Source of the DNA: Liopterus haemorrhoidalis
Taxonomy: Eukaryota > Arthropoda > Insecta > Coleoptera > Dytiscidae
Direction of reading: 5' to 3'
Assembly: GCA_963971575.1 (NCBI GenBank)
Contig: OZ020624.1
Location: 13,478,625-13,542,624 of the forward strand
Length of the DNA stretch: 64,000 bases
The notes beneath the pieces were generated by a model that was given only the letters and a program-made list of their open reading frames with translations, was not told where the DNA came from and ran no database searches. Positions 10,401-18,465 of the stretch are shown in pieces. The position numbers and the translations under genes were made by a program. The first letter of the stretch is position 1, and each line of letters begins with the position of its first letter.

Positions 10401-11705
10401 TTGAATACCACGTAATATGCTGTCCATTACGCGTTGAAATATACTTGGTGCATTTTTTAAACCAAAGGGCATTCGCAAATATTCGTAGTGCCCATTTTCT
10501 GTATTAAACGCGGTTTTTGGAATGTCTTTTTCTGACATTTCTATTTGATGGAATCCCGACGCGAGATCTAAGGTTGTAAAATATTGACATCTACCTAATT
10601 TATCTAAAAGATCTGTTATGTTTGGTAAGGGATATTTGTCTCCGATAGTTTTTTCGTTTAGTTTACGATAATCAACTACTATTCTCCATTTTTGTTTTCT
10701 GGAGGCGTCTAGTTTTTTTGGGACGATCCATATTGGTGAAGACCAGGGCGAACATGATGGTCTAATAATATTTTGGTCTAACATTTTTTGAACTTGAGTC
10801 CTAACTTCTTTTTTGTGGACTTCTGGATATCTATATGTTTTAGTATATACAGGCATATCATCTTTAGTATTGATTGAATGCTTAATTTGATTTGTAAATG
10901 TTAATTGTTTATCTTCGATATGAAAGATATGAGAATATTCTTTGATTAACTTTAAAATAACGGTTTTCTCTTCACTGTTCATGTGATTGGTACGTATTTT
11001 TGAAACATCAAATTTAATTTTTTCTGCGTTAAACATATTTATATTATACGAGTCACATTGAATGTGGTCGTCTAGTTTTTCAGCATCTAAGTATAGATAT
11101 TTGTTATAAATTATAATTTCGTCTGAGTGATTTAAAATAGAGCATAATGCAATATTATTCTTTACAGTTGTAATACATGGAAGAATTTCTAAATATTTAT
11201 ATTTAAAATGAGGAATTATTATTTCTCCGTTTTCAATGTTATTTATATGTACTTTAACAACTTTTTCATATTTTGGTTCAATTGTAATTTTTTCAAATTG
11301 ATCCTTTAAAACTTTTTTCTTTATATTTAGGATTTTCGTTTTAGCATTTGGTGTGATTAAATATCCATTATTTAAATCAATATTAGCCTTTAATAATATT
11401 AAATTATCTAATCCTAATAATGCATCAAAATCATTATGGAAATCAAACAAATGATATTTTAATTTCATTTCTTTTTTTGTTTTAAAAATACTCGAAATTG
11501 GTATTTCTGTACTATAATATTGTTTTGAATGTCCATGTGCTGACCATATTCGAAAAGAGTTTTTCTTAATATCTTTTTTATAATATTTTACAGCTATATT
11601 AGGTTTAATAAAAGATTTCGAACTACCAGTGTCAATTAAAACTTTAAGATTATTTTCTGGATATATTACGTATGGTAGTACGGATTTAAGGTCATTATGG
11701 ATCAT
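7455..11705 (-). CDS. pol: EV1 Pol polyprotein with embedded macro domain
   Basis: 1416 aa. Order: aspartic protease (DTGS, 25-28); reverse transcriptase (LDLASGFHQ near 379-387, active site YLDD 442-445); RNase H (TTDAS from 590); an extra macro domain (about 743-878); a low-complexity Asn/Glu linker; integrase with an HHCC zinc site (H1066, H1072, C1102, C1105) and DDE triad D1135, D1188, E1224. The macro block carries DLF, SLAHCIS, GIA, VTK and LACGID, matching the TARG1/OARD1 class of ADP-ribosyl-hydrolysing macro domains. K809 and D850 stand 41 residues apart, as K84 and D125 do in human TARG1. The ATG overlaps the gag stop by one base. The frame is open upstream to the slippery site at 11744-11750, so expression is expected as a Gag-Pol fusion. 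No stop or frameshift is seen. Confidence 0.95.
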   Translation of the reverse strand: MIHNDLKSVLPYVIYPENNLKVLIDTGSSKSFIKPNIAVKYYKKDIKKNSFRIWSAHGHSKQYYSTEIPISSIFKTKKEMKLKYHLFDFHNDFDALLGLDNLILLKANIDLNNGYLITPNAKTKILNIKKKVLKDQFEKITIEPKYEKVVKVHINNIENGEIIIPHFKYKYLEILPCITTVKNNIALCSILNHSDEIIIYNKYLYLDAEKLDDHIQCDSYNINMFNAEKIKFDVSKIRTNHMNSEEKTVILKLIKEYSHIFHIEDKQLTFTNQIKHSINTKDDMPVYTKTYRYPEVHKKEVRTQVQKMLDQNIIRPSCSPWSSPIWIVPKKLDASRKQKWRIVVDYRKLNEKTIGDKYPLPNITDLLDKLGRCQYFTTLDLASGFHQIEMSEKDIPKTAFNTENGHYEYLRMPFGLKNAPSIFQRVMDSILRGIQNENCLVYLDDIIIFSTSLQEHIVRLKEVFNRLRKANFKIQLDKSEFLQKEVPYLGHIVTPQGVKPNPEKIKAIQDFPIPKTTKQLKGFLGLIGYYRKFIKDFAKITKPLTKCLKKDATININNEEYKNCFKFCKNLLINEPILQYPDFEKEFILTTDASNFAIGAVLSQGPIGKDLPIAYASRTLNESEQNYSTIEKELLAIVWATKYFRPYLFGRRFKIITDHKPLQWLFSLKEPSSKLVRWRLKLEEFDYEKLYKNGKLNVNADTLSRIPKQQLEYIKLEENFLRKYQEYLNSNKNEFEKEIKERHDDLFNSPKNHSLAHCISNDLKMNKGIAKQFKDKYKNVDKLFLQKPLLYKPLYLKTQTRYIIYLVTKRNYYDKPSYQDIFYSLTNLADFCAKHNIINLNIPKLACGIDSLNWNKIKPMIQFLFKDSKTNITVYIKPNSADINITEGDNFEHFKNYMDNFHKELEKKRNENNTQENNNETIIIEDDNNENDSNNTIHSNEENPLIGIPIIDCPINIGKNQIIVSSVENSPSIPSVIKLFNNEKQRIQLQISKINIEYEIIKFIKEYIVPKIKYHLYFEDDNLYRPFCLVLQKHFKNSEISFLKCSKQLIDVIDEDEIVQTIRNYHEGKANHRGLEDTENKIKNVYYWPNLRRSIQTYINNCDICQISKYDRRPLKLKLNVTPTATKPFELIHVDTITLENCKFLTIADSFSKYAQAYKLDSSQGLEVVNKLIIYFKHHGIPNQIISDNGLEFKNSLVKELLETHKIKLHFISSQHPESNGITERFHSTLIEHIRLLNNQEIYKLDTIESKVNYAILAYNDTYHSVTKLKPYDIINGHLDPKDPFDINLETKLVNDYIEKHRAKMKLLNEEINKRIQNNKTKVITKENEKRELMPEIPQNIYVKNRQKQSKTKNKYEPQKIEKLNPNLKTANIKRKHGNKVDKIHLSNVKRPRIITYEFKNIAGPSSQSTEPPSQT
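9072..9479 (-). other. Macro (ADP-ribose-binding) domain inside EV1 pol
   Basis: Codons 743-878 of pol. Conserved pieces run in the expected family order: DLF, SLAHCIS with the M..GIA loop, the IIYLVTK strand with K809, an HNIINLNIPKLACGID strand-loop with D850, and a closing TNITVYI strand. The length of about 136 residues is that of a complete TARG1-like fold. In the sister errantivirus the RNase H end (NADALSR) and the TIHSN block are about 55 residues apart. Here they are about 230 apart, so the domain is an insertion of roughly 175 residues. Confidence 0.85.
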
Positions 11706-12730
11706 TAATTCGAAGGATTTTCTTCTAGCGAGGCCATTTTTCCTAAAAAAGTATCCTCTAAGTTATATATTTCGTCGTCGTCATTTTCATTGACATTATA
11801 TAATTCTTCAGACACAAAATCTAATTTGTTACCTGGTTTAAAATAATTTTGTTTTGGTTTAACCGTATTTTTCGTGGAAGTACTCATTGGGGTTGCTTGA
11901 TTATCAGCGCGAGATGTGCTTGGTTTAGTAAAATTAGTATTGGTGCGTTCACGATAAAAATTTTGGTTTTGACCTTGAGGTTTGTTTTTATAGTAACTTT
12001 GTTGAGAGTTTTGACTCTTATAATTAACGTTTCCGTTAGTAAAACCTCTATAAGTAGTATTTTTCGGGAATATTGGTTGTGGTGCAAATGTGTTATTCGA
12101 TTTTAGCTTTTGTTTATTGCTGTTTGCAAAATTAGATTTTTCATTCTGGAACCGAAAATCTACCATTTGAAAATCATTGGTTAATATATTTAAAGCTTCA
12201 TTTAAGTCGCATGGGTTTTTAGTTCTCATTAATGAACCTAAGGGCTCTCTTAGTCCTTTCAAAAAAACTCTTAAAGAGAATTTTTTAAAATAAAGATTTA
12301 ATATTGTAGCTAATTCAATGACTTCATGCGTAAGTACATATGATGTTATTAAATTCAAATGTTTTTGGACACGCATATAAAAATCGAAAGGGTTTTCTGA
12401 ATAGTTTTGTTTCAGTTCGGCTAATTCAATATTTAAAGTATGACAATCACGTTTGTCTGCGTATGCATTTAAAAGTGCATCTTTCAAATCTTGCCAAGTA
12501 TTGATTTCGCTGTTTGAAATATTAATTGCAGCAGTACCCTTTATTTTGCTTCTAATTGAAGACATAAGATACTCGTTTTGAAAATCATTTGGGTTTTGCA
12601 AATTTGAAAACCTTGCCACTAGTTTCCCACAGATTTCTAAAAAGCGAGGTAATAGTTCAGTTTCTCCTTTAAATTCTGGAATCATTTCAATAAATTCCTT
12701 TTTAAAGACGGGTACAGGAGGATTAGCCAT
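11705..12730 (-). CDS. gag: EV1 Gag
   Basis: 341-aa structural protein. It starts at the first ATG downstream of the primer site. Residues up to about 190 look like a Ty3/gypsy capsid, with a GLREPLGSLMRTKNP block shared with the second errantivirus. The C-terminal half is Asn/Gln/Lys-rich and disordered. It lacks a CCHC knuckle, as is usual for errantiviruses. The stop overlaps the pol ATG by one base (TAATG), and a T TTT TTA slip site precedes it by about 13 codons. The frame is intact. Confidence 0.9.
   Translation of the reverse strand: MANPPVPVFKKEFIEMIPEFKGETELLPRFLEICGKLVARFSNLQNPNDFQNEYLMSSIRSKIKGTAAINISNSEINTWQDLKDALLNAYADKRDCHTLNIELAELKQNYSENPFDFYMRVQKHLNLITSYVLTHEVIELATILNLYFKKFSLRVFLKGLREPLGSLMRTKNPCDLNEALNILTNDFQMVDFRFQNEKSNFANSNKQKLKSNNTFAPQPIFPKNTTYRGFTNGNVNYKSQNSQQSYYKNKPQGQNQNFYRERTNTNFTKPSTSRADNQATPMSTSTKNTVKPKQNYFKPGNKLDFVSEELYNVNENDDDEIYNLEDTFLGKMASLEENPSN
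11744..11750 (-). promoter_or_regulatory. EV1 gag-pol -1 ribosomal frameshift site
   Basis: The heptamer T TTT TTA is in exact gag phase (third base of codon 327, then two codons). Slipping back one base enters the pol frame, which is open from there through the pol ATG. The same heptamer sits at the same place in the second errantivirus (48023-48029). Confidence 0.85.
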
Positions 12731-13138
12731 TTTTAGTTTATTCTCTTTAAATTAAATGATTCAAGCTTTGAAAACAATTGTATGCTGTACTTACAGTATT
12801 AGTAGTAAAAGTGAAAACATCTGGAAGGGTCCTATTGCTCGATGCAGTGGGATAGGATGCTCTGTCACCACGATGTTGCCAGGTCCTTTGCCGCACAGAA
12901 GAGGGAATACACGATGTAGTATCTTCCGATTGTGTTACTTACGTCACACAATTCCAGTCTATTTTAACGTTGTAAATCACCAACTGTTAATTACTTTTTT
13001 CACTAACAGCTTAAATGTTCATTCGCGTTACCGTTTCTAATGTTCACTTAGTTTTACGGTTTATTACGAATTTTTACATCAATATGACTTTGCTACTGAT
13101 TGTAAAAATTTCCGAAATTTATTATTTCTTTTGGAAAT

Positions 13139-13156
13139 ATCCTACCGACTGCGCCA
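13139..13156 (-). other. EV1 primer-binding site (tRNA-Ser-like)
   Basis: The minus strand reads TGGCGCAGTCGGTAGGAT at the inner edge of the 5' LTR, the primer site known for 17.6/297-type elements that use tRNA-Ser. Its first T overlaps the LTR terminal base. Confidence 0.85.
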
Positions 13157-13450
13157 GTTAATTTTCAGGTTCGTGAAAATTAGTTTTTAAAAAAAACTTT
13201 ATTTGATGATTACAAACGATTACACTTTATTAATACAATAAGTACACTTGGTTACAATATGTTAGATTGACATGACTCGTAGACGGTCAATTATATTATG
13301 CACACAGAATTAGTGTGTGTCATTCTTTTATACGATTTGGTGAATAACAAAAGTATTCATTACAATAAAATACAAAAATAGAATTAATACAAATGTTTAA
13401 ATAATAGTACGTGATTACGTGCTTGATTGGATTTGGGGTGTCCTATAAAT
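13156..13450 (-). repeat. EV1 5' LTR
   Basis: 295-bp copy of 5486-5780. The outer tip reads ATTTATAGG instead of AGTTATAGG and is embedded in an (AT)n run. Confidence 0.92.
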
Positions 13451-13490
13451 ATATATATATATTGTATTTAGGTAGCAGCTTTTCTTTTAT

Positions 13491-13870
13491 ACAACATTTG
13501 TTAAACACTATAGCATATTCTGCATCTATTAACTTTTTTGACACTTTTTCTAACTTACGAATTGTCTGTTTTTGTGAGGTATCACTAAGGTTATAAATAA
13601 AAAATCCTATGTTACTCATTATAACTATACTTTATTGCGACGTTTCGATTGTACATTCAATCATTTTCAAGCTAAACTTACAATGAAATGTACATAATAC
13701 TATTTATATAAGTGTAAAATTAGGTATTTCCAAAAGAGGGGGTGTTACTGGTTTCCGTGTAGGTATAGGGTCCGGGCTAATCCTGTAGATTGGAGGTTGA
13801 TCTCTGGCTGGTTTTTCTTAATGAGTAGCGCCTCCTGTATTTGCAGCCGGTGGTAATCGGGGTTTTTTTT
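13491..13870 (-). repeat. Left inverted arm of the Penelope-like element
   Basis: Reverse complement of 15357-15735, ending in a T run. Read on the minus strand it encodes the last residues of the endonuclease ORF with a sense CAG where the right arm has TAG. It is therefore not a simple copy of the degraded right end. Confidence 0.85.
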
Positions 13871-13881
13871 TTTGAACAAAT

Positions 13882-15408
13882 TTGAATAAATTCAAAAAAA
13901 CGACTAAAGACACAACAGTCAAACTTAAAACATCTGTTAACCGACTCATCGCCACAGCCAATACACAAGCGCAATCACAAGTTTTTACTTCTATCACAGG
14001 AGAATTTCGCCCAGGATACATCTACGGAAGTGTTAAAACACATAAACAAAATAATCCTTTGCGACCGATAATATCACAAATACCAACACCAACATATAAG
14101 ACCGCTAAGGAGTTAAACAAAATCATCACGCCATACCTACATACCCGGTATTCACTGTCATCTACAGACCAGTTTCTTGACATATTAAAATGCACGGAAG
14201 CTGAAGGATTTGTCGCATCCCTAGATGTCGAATCATTATTTACTAATGTACCCGTTGAAGAAACGATACAAATAATATGTAAAACAGTGTACTCGCACCC
14301 AACCATTCCCCCTCCGGCCTTTGCACAACATACTTTGGAAAAACTACTACGCGCCTGCACGACCGAGGCCCCATTTAGACACATAGATGGAACCCTATAT
14401 CACCAAATCGACGGGGTAGCAATGGGCTCGCCGCTTGGAGTCACTTTCGCCAACTTCTATATGAACCATGTCGAGAAAAAAGTGTTGGACGTATGCAACA
14501 AAAACAATAAACCTAGTTTATATTGCCGATACGTCGATGATTGCTTCGTCGTCATAAAAAATCGCGATGAACTTGAAACCCTACGCCGACTCTTTGAAAA
14601 TTGTTCCGTCCTAAAATTCACCGTAGAAGAAAATAAGAATAAAATTATCAACTTCCTGGACGTACGCGTAGACTATACCTCCGGCCGATATGATACAGCG
14701 GTTTATAGTAAACCCAATAGCGGACATTATATTAAAGCAATCAGTGAATGCCCAGAACGGTATAAAACCGGCACCATCACAGCCCTCATTCACCGTACAC
14801 ACAAAATTTCATCAAATTGGGTAAATTTCCAGTCAGCCATTGAACAGTTAAAACAAACTTTAATAAACAACGGATACAGCAACACAACCTTCGATGGCCT
14901 TCTACACCGGTATTTAAACAAACAACGGGCAAAGTGTGATAGCACTAAGCCAGTCACACACGTAATTTATTACAAAAATCAATTTTCAAACACATATAAA
15001 ACCGACGAGAGGATAATTCAGGACATAGTAAGGAGTAACGTGAAATGTAAAAACAAGAATGAAAACCTCCAACTACGCATCTATTACAAGAGCCTGAAAA
15101 CCGCGCACCTGCTTATAAAAAACAACCCAAGCCAAAACAATAGTGATTTGAAACAAACCAACGTAGTCTACGAATTTAAATGCAATCACGCGGACTGCGA
15201 ACCGCGTAACACAGCCTACGTTGGATTGACAACCACATCGTTATCAAGGCGACTGACCATGCATTTACAATCCGGCGCTATCAAAAAACATTTTACAGAA
15301 AAACATGGCACATATCTTACGCGGCAAGATTTAGTTCAAAATACAATAATCCTCAAAAAAAAAACCCGATTACCACCGGCTGCAAACACAAGAGGCGCTA
15401 CTCATTAA
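13882..15408 (+). CDS. Penelope-like RT / GIY-YIG endonuclease (5'-truncated)
   Basis: 508 aa. A Penelope-class reverse transcriptase is followed by a GIY-YIG nuclease, which nicks target DNA and primes cDNA on it. Seen: YIYGSVKTHK (46-55), LDVESLFTNVP (114-124), active site YVDD (217-220), a Cys pair (C434, C439), and the GIY-YIG-derived AYVGLTTTSLSRRL (445-458). Full-length proteins are usually above 800 aa; the N-terminal region is missing and the frame begins at the arm junction. The last ~16 residues are out of the native frame: an A run near 15356-15364 shifts the reading, and the alternate frame (EALLIKKN, then TAG, then PEINLQS) restores the family's C-terminus. Probably non-functional. 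Confidence 0.85.
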   Translation: MNKFKKTTKDTTVKLKTSVNRLIATANTQAQSQVFTSITGEFRPGYIYGSVKTHKQNNPLRPIISQIPTPTYKTAKELNKIITPYLHTRYSLSSTDQFLDILKCTEAEGFVASLDVESLFTNVPVEETIQIICKTVYSHPTIPPPAFAQHTLEKLLRACTTEAPFRHIDGTLYHQIDGVAMGSPLGVTFANFYMNHVEKKVLDVCNKNNKPSLYCRYVDDCFVVIKNRDELETLRRLFENCSVLKFTVEENKNKIINFLDVRVDYTSGRYDTAVYSKPNSGHYIKAISECPERYKTGTITALIHRTHKISSNWVNFQSAIEQLKQTLINNGYSNTTFDGLLHRYLNKQRAKCDSTKPVTHVIYYKNQFSNTYKTDERIIQDIVRSNVKCKNKNENLQLRIYYKSLKTAHLLIKNNPSQNNSDLKQTNVVYEFKCNHADCEPRNTAYVGLTTTSLSRRLTMHLQSGAIKKHFTEKHGTYLTRQDLVQNTIILKKKTRLPPAANTRGATH

Positions 15409-15734
15409 GAAAAACTAGCCAGAGATCAACCTCCAATCTACAGGATTAGCCCGGACCCTATACCTACACGGAAACCAGTAACACCCCCTCTTTTGGAAAT
15501 ACCTAATTTTACACTTATATAAATAGTATTATGTACATTTCATTGTTAGTTTAGCTTGAAAATGATTGAATGTACAATCGAAACGTCGCAATAAAGTATA
15601 GTTATAATGAGTAACATAGGATTTTTTATTTATAACCTTAGTGATACCTCACAAAAACAGACAATTCGTAAGTTAGAAAAAGTGTCAAAAAAGTTAATAG
15701 ACGCAGAATATGCTATAGTGTTTAACAAATGTTG

Positions 15735-15735
<1 letters not shown>
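15357..15735 (+). repeat. Right arm / 3' end of the Penelope-like element
   Basis: Holds the end of the coding region, the 3' UTR, a ribozyme-like hairpin and an AATAAA-type signal near 15590. It pairs with 13491-13870. Confidence 0.85.
15555..15589 (+). ncRNA. Degenerate hammerhead-like hairpin
   Basis: TTGAAAA, then a GATTG (15564-15568) / CAATC (15575-15579) stem, then GAAACGTCGC. This resembles the CUGAUGA-stem II-GAAA core of hammerhead ribozymes, which are reported in Penelope-like terminal repeats. Three of the seven core bases differ, so catalysis is doubtful. The inverted copy is at about 13638-13675. Confidence 0.35.

Positions 15736-15736
<1 letters not shown>

Positions 15737-15776
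<40 letters not shown>
15737..15776. repeat. TA microsatellite
   Basis: Uninterrupted (TA)n run immediately beyond the Penelope-like 3' end. Confidence 0.9.
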
Positions 15777-15779
<3 letters not shown>

Positions 15780-15816
15780 ACGGAGAATTTCTTTCTTCTC
15801 GTTGAAACAAGTATAT

Positions 15817-16578
15817 AAGTTTGGAATAGTTGGGAAAAGAAGATATTGTGTCGATAGTAACCCATGATTCTAGTAGATTATTTAAGGAAATGTGCTACAT
15901 TAATCATTACGAGCATACACTGAATTCTAAAACTGACACGGAGAAATTGCATTCAATCTATTCCTTTTTGCTTACGTTTAAAAATATAAGAAATTCTCAG
16001 GTCGGTATTGGAATTTAGTGATGATCGGTGAGATAGTATACATAATTATCAGGTCTTTAATATCCTTTCTTTCATAATATTCTCATTTATATATAATATG
16101 AGTTTCCCGCTCATCCTCTTTTCTTTTTCAAAATTTAACATTAAAATCTTCTGCGCCTGCGCAATTATTAATTTCCCATAAATAGTCAAATGCTTATCCT
16201 TTACACTTGATTTGACTTCTAACATCCGCCACCTTGTTTACATACAAAATGGCGTCATCTTTAATGTGACTTAGTTATTGGTTTTCGCAAGTTTCTTAAA
16301 TATGTTTCATTTCTAAAAGTTTAAAACTATGAAGTTTCTTTGTTCACTTTCGGTTCAGTTCTACATAACATTTAGTTATTTTACATCCATGTGTCTCACT
16401 TAAATATTTCAGTAAGTAACATATAAACTAGGGTTATGTATACATAAACTAACTGCGTTTAATGTTTGTTTGTAGACCTTGAATAAAGTTAGCGAATGGC
16501 TAACGAAATATAGGCCTTAATGAAATAATTGTGGTTACTATCGACACAATATCTTCTTTTCCCAACTATTCCAAACTT
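15817..16578. mobile_element. Non-autonomous element with perfect 46-bp inverted ends
   Basis: The first 46 bp (15817-15862, starting AAGTTTGGAATAGTTGGG) are the exact reverse complement of the last 46 bp (16533-16578). Flanks are TATATA on both sides, so the insertion was probably at TA, as for Tc1/mariner-like MITEs. The interior has no convincing ORF. The perfect ends suggest recent activity. Confidence 0.8.
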
Positions 16579-16830
16579 ATATATATATATATAGGGTACG
16601 GCAGCGATGCTCGCTGAAAAGACTTGGCAACCTTTCCCTCCGGAGCTTTAGCAGTCATCAAAGTCTGGCCCGAAACCCTTTGGGTGGTGGAGGCAGTCTA
16701 CTATCAAACTGCTATTCGGGCCAGCGTTCCTGCTGGGCCAACCTCTCTTCAGGAACTATAACGGGTTCCTAACGAAAACAGAAGGAATAACCGACGTGCC
16801 GGGCACAACGGGTCTCCAGCCTCGGAGGAG

Positions 16831-17265
16831 GTGCCAACTATAGTTGGCGCCGGCACACCAAACCAGCACATCCGGCGTCGTCACGTGTGGACGCCGGACT
16901 CATGCCGTCAGCTTATCACTTGTTATGAAGCTGCTTCACCAGGATGCAGGGGCTACATGAGGCGCCTCCTCTGTTGCGAATCTCGCCCAGAGCTTAGTTA
17001 CATGTCGCAACAACAACTACGAAATTGTTACCGCGCGATTGCACGCGTGCCGGTGGCCGCACCGCACGCTTTATCACTTGAACGTCATCGCATGATCCGT
17101 GCCAACACTCAGAAACCGCGAATCTATTTAATCCACGCATTTATAGCGTTTTATTGTAAATTCTCTATAAATGGGAGGAGTTTACTTTCCTATTGGTTAA
17201 AACTGTTCCCCTTCCCTAAATCTGGCTCTATTACGCAGTTACAGGGTATAAATATGGATGCTTAA
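16831..17265 (+). pseudogene. N-terminal domain of the R4-like LINE protein
   Basis: Residues from RRRHVWTPDSCRQLITCY to about NCYRAIA (roughly 15-70) resemble the Trp/Cys-containing helical domain found at the N-terminus of RLE-type LINE proteins in insects. After about residue 95 the frame no longer looks like the family and runs into promoter-like DNA. Identification is from memory of the family pattern and is moderate at best. Confidence 0.45.
17187..17254 (+). promoter_or_regulatory. Possible Pol II promoter (ATTGG and TATAAATA)
   Basis: A reverse CCAAT box (CTATTGG near 17191-17197) lies about 50 bp before TATAAATA (17247-17254). The proline-rich ORF begins about 95 bp downstream. The spacing is plausible for a TATA promoter; there is no direct evidence of use. 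Confidence 0.35.
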
Positions 17266-17311
17266 ACGAGCGACAGACAGGTCTCTACAGGCCCTCATGC
17301 AGTAAACATCA

Positions 17312-17490
17312 AATCTCGCTCTCTGCGGAGATCACTCGCTCTTTGTGGAGTGCGCCGAACAAATACCTACGACTTCTCGCTCTTTATGGAGGTCAGTCGC
17401 TCATTGTTGAGTGCAACGAATAGTCATCAACGTCATCACGCAAAATATATCTCGCTCTCTGTGGAGATCACTCGCTCTTTGTTGAGTGCG
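17312..17490 (+). repeat. Degenerate tandem repeat, CTCGCTCT-type units
   Basis: The phrase 'TCGCTCTnTGnGGAGnTCACTCGCTC' with a following GTTGAGTGC/GTGGAGTGC recurs about three times at irregular 50-80 bp spacing. It spans the leader and the first codons of the 371-aa ORF. Confidence 0.5.
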
Positions 17491-18465
17491 TCGAATCATC
17501 GTCTGCGTTATAAGAATTTATACATTAACACATCAGCATCATCAGCGGCACCTATCCCCCCCATTTCCTCAATTGTTCCAGTAAACGACGCAATCGTGGC
17601 ACGTCGACGAGGCAAGGGCTCCTACGCACGTTACGTGCAGCGCACGGTCTTCCGCCGCCGCCTAATTCCACTGGAGGCGTCCAAACCCTACGGCGATGTC
17701 CCGCGATTCGTTCAGCATCACCTACTGAAGAATGGAGACCCCAGGGCCCGGTTCTTCGCGCCGCTAGCGTCCCCGAAGGTTGCGCCCCATTCCTTGACCG
17801 CGCCCAAGGCGAATTTACAAAAGTCGGCTCAAACGCTTCAGGAGGACGTCAGCAAGCCAGCGCCACCAACCGCAGCTCCCGCAGGGCTCCCAGGTCGGAA
17901 ATACGCCAGCCTGCGACAAAAAGGCCGATCCGACCATCCGACCCCTCAAACAATTCGCCCCGACGCCAGGAGACCAGCGCCACCAACCGCCGCTACCGCA
18001 GGGCACCTAGGGCCAAAATCCGCTATTATGCGAATTAGCAACCACCAGGGTGTTCCGGAGGTCTACTCAGCTGCCAGGAAGACAGCTCTAGCAGGCAGGG
18101 TGTATATTCGACCACCAGGGTCGAAATTCGTCGACTACTGTCGAAAGAGCCTTGTTGGGGCTCAAACAGTTCAGCATCACGTCGCCAACATCGTGACGCC
18201 CACCACCACCACCACAAGGCCTCCAGGTCCAGCTCCAGCCTCAGCCGCCGCACCCAGGCCCGCTTCATCGAGCTCTTCGGCCCCGAGAAGCCTCGCAAGC
18301 AACTACTCCGAACACGCTCGGTATTTTCGCCCCCATATAAACCATCGACCGCCGCCCCCAAGCCTTCAGCTTCATCCACTTTATCAGCCGTGCCGCCTGG
18401 AGGAAGAACTCTTCGGGCCAGTCACCCCGTCACCACCCACTACTCCACCAACGACCCCAACGTAG
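17350..18465 (+). CDS. Unidentified Pro/Ala/Arg-rich ORF (371 aa)
   Basis: I do not recognise this protein. It is GC-richer than its surroundings, rich in Pro, Ala, Ser and Arg, and mostly disordered-looking, with a long Pro/Thr tail ending TPPTTPPTTPT. No catalytic motif, membrane segment or zinc site is visible. A TATA-type promoter precedes it and an AATAAA signal follows near 18722, so it looks like a self-contained transcription unit inserted in the R4-like LINE. It could alternatively be an ORF1-like part of that LINE, or non-coding GC-rich DNA that happens to be open. Confidence 0.35.
   Translation: MRRTNTYDFSLFMEVSRSLLSATNSHQRHHAKYISLSVEITRSLLSASNHRLRYKNLYINTSASSAAPIPPISSIVPVNDAIVARRRGKGSYARYVQRTVFRRRLIPLEASKPYGDVPRFVQHHLLKNGDPRARFFAPLASPKVAPHSLTAPKANLQKSAQTLQEDVSKPAPPTAAPAGLPGRKYASLRQKGRSDHPTPQTIRPDARRPAPPTAATAGHLGPKSAIMRISNHQGVPEVYSAARKTALAGRVYIRPPGSKFVDYCRKSLVGAQTVQHHVANIVTPTTTTTRPPGPAPASAAAPRPASSSSSAPRSLASNYSEHARYFRPHINHRPPPPSLQLHPLYQPCRLEEELFGPVTPSPPTTPPTTPT

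Larger units (their letters stand above)
5486..13450 (-). mobile_element. Apparently intact errantivirus (env-bearing Ty3/gypsy) 'EV1'
   Basis: This is a complete insect retrovirus-like element reading on the minus strand: 5' LTR (13156-13450), tRNA-Ser-like primer site, gag, -1 frameshift signal, pol with an extra macro domain, env, polypurine tract and 3' LTR (5486-5780). The two LTRs differ at about three positions over 295 bp by eye, so the insertion is young. All three ORFs are open. Both flanks are TA repeats, so the expected 4-bp TATA duplication cannot be delimited. The overall layout matches the 17.6/297/ZAM type of errantiviruses. Confidence 0.93.
13491..15735 (+). mobile_element. 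Penelope-like element with inverted terminal arms
   Basis: A 5'-truncated Penelope-like retroelement. An RT plus GIY-YIG ORF (13882-15408) is followed by a 3' UTR. The 3' terminal ~380 bp (15357-15735) is repeated inverted at the 5' side (13491-13870), about 97 percent identical by eye. Such inverted or tandem terminal copies ('pseudo-LTRs') are typical of this class. Both outer tips abut TA-rich DNA. Confidence 0.85.

Noticed and set aside
14022..14384. 120-aa minus-strand frame
   Set aside because: Antisense of the Penelope-like RT; no motifs of its own.
15830..16018. 62-aa frame inside the 46-bp-ended MITE
   Set aside because: Begins within the terminal repeat and resembles nothing; MITEs do not code.
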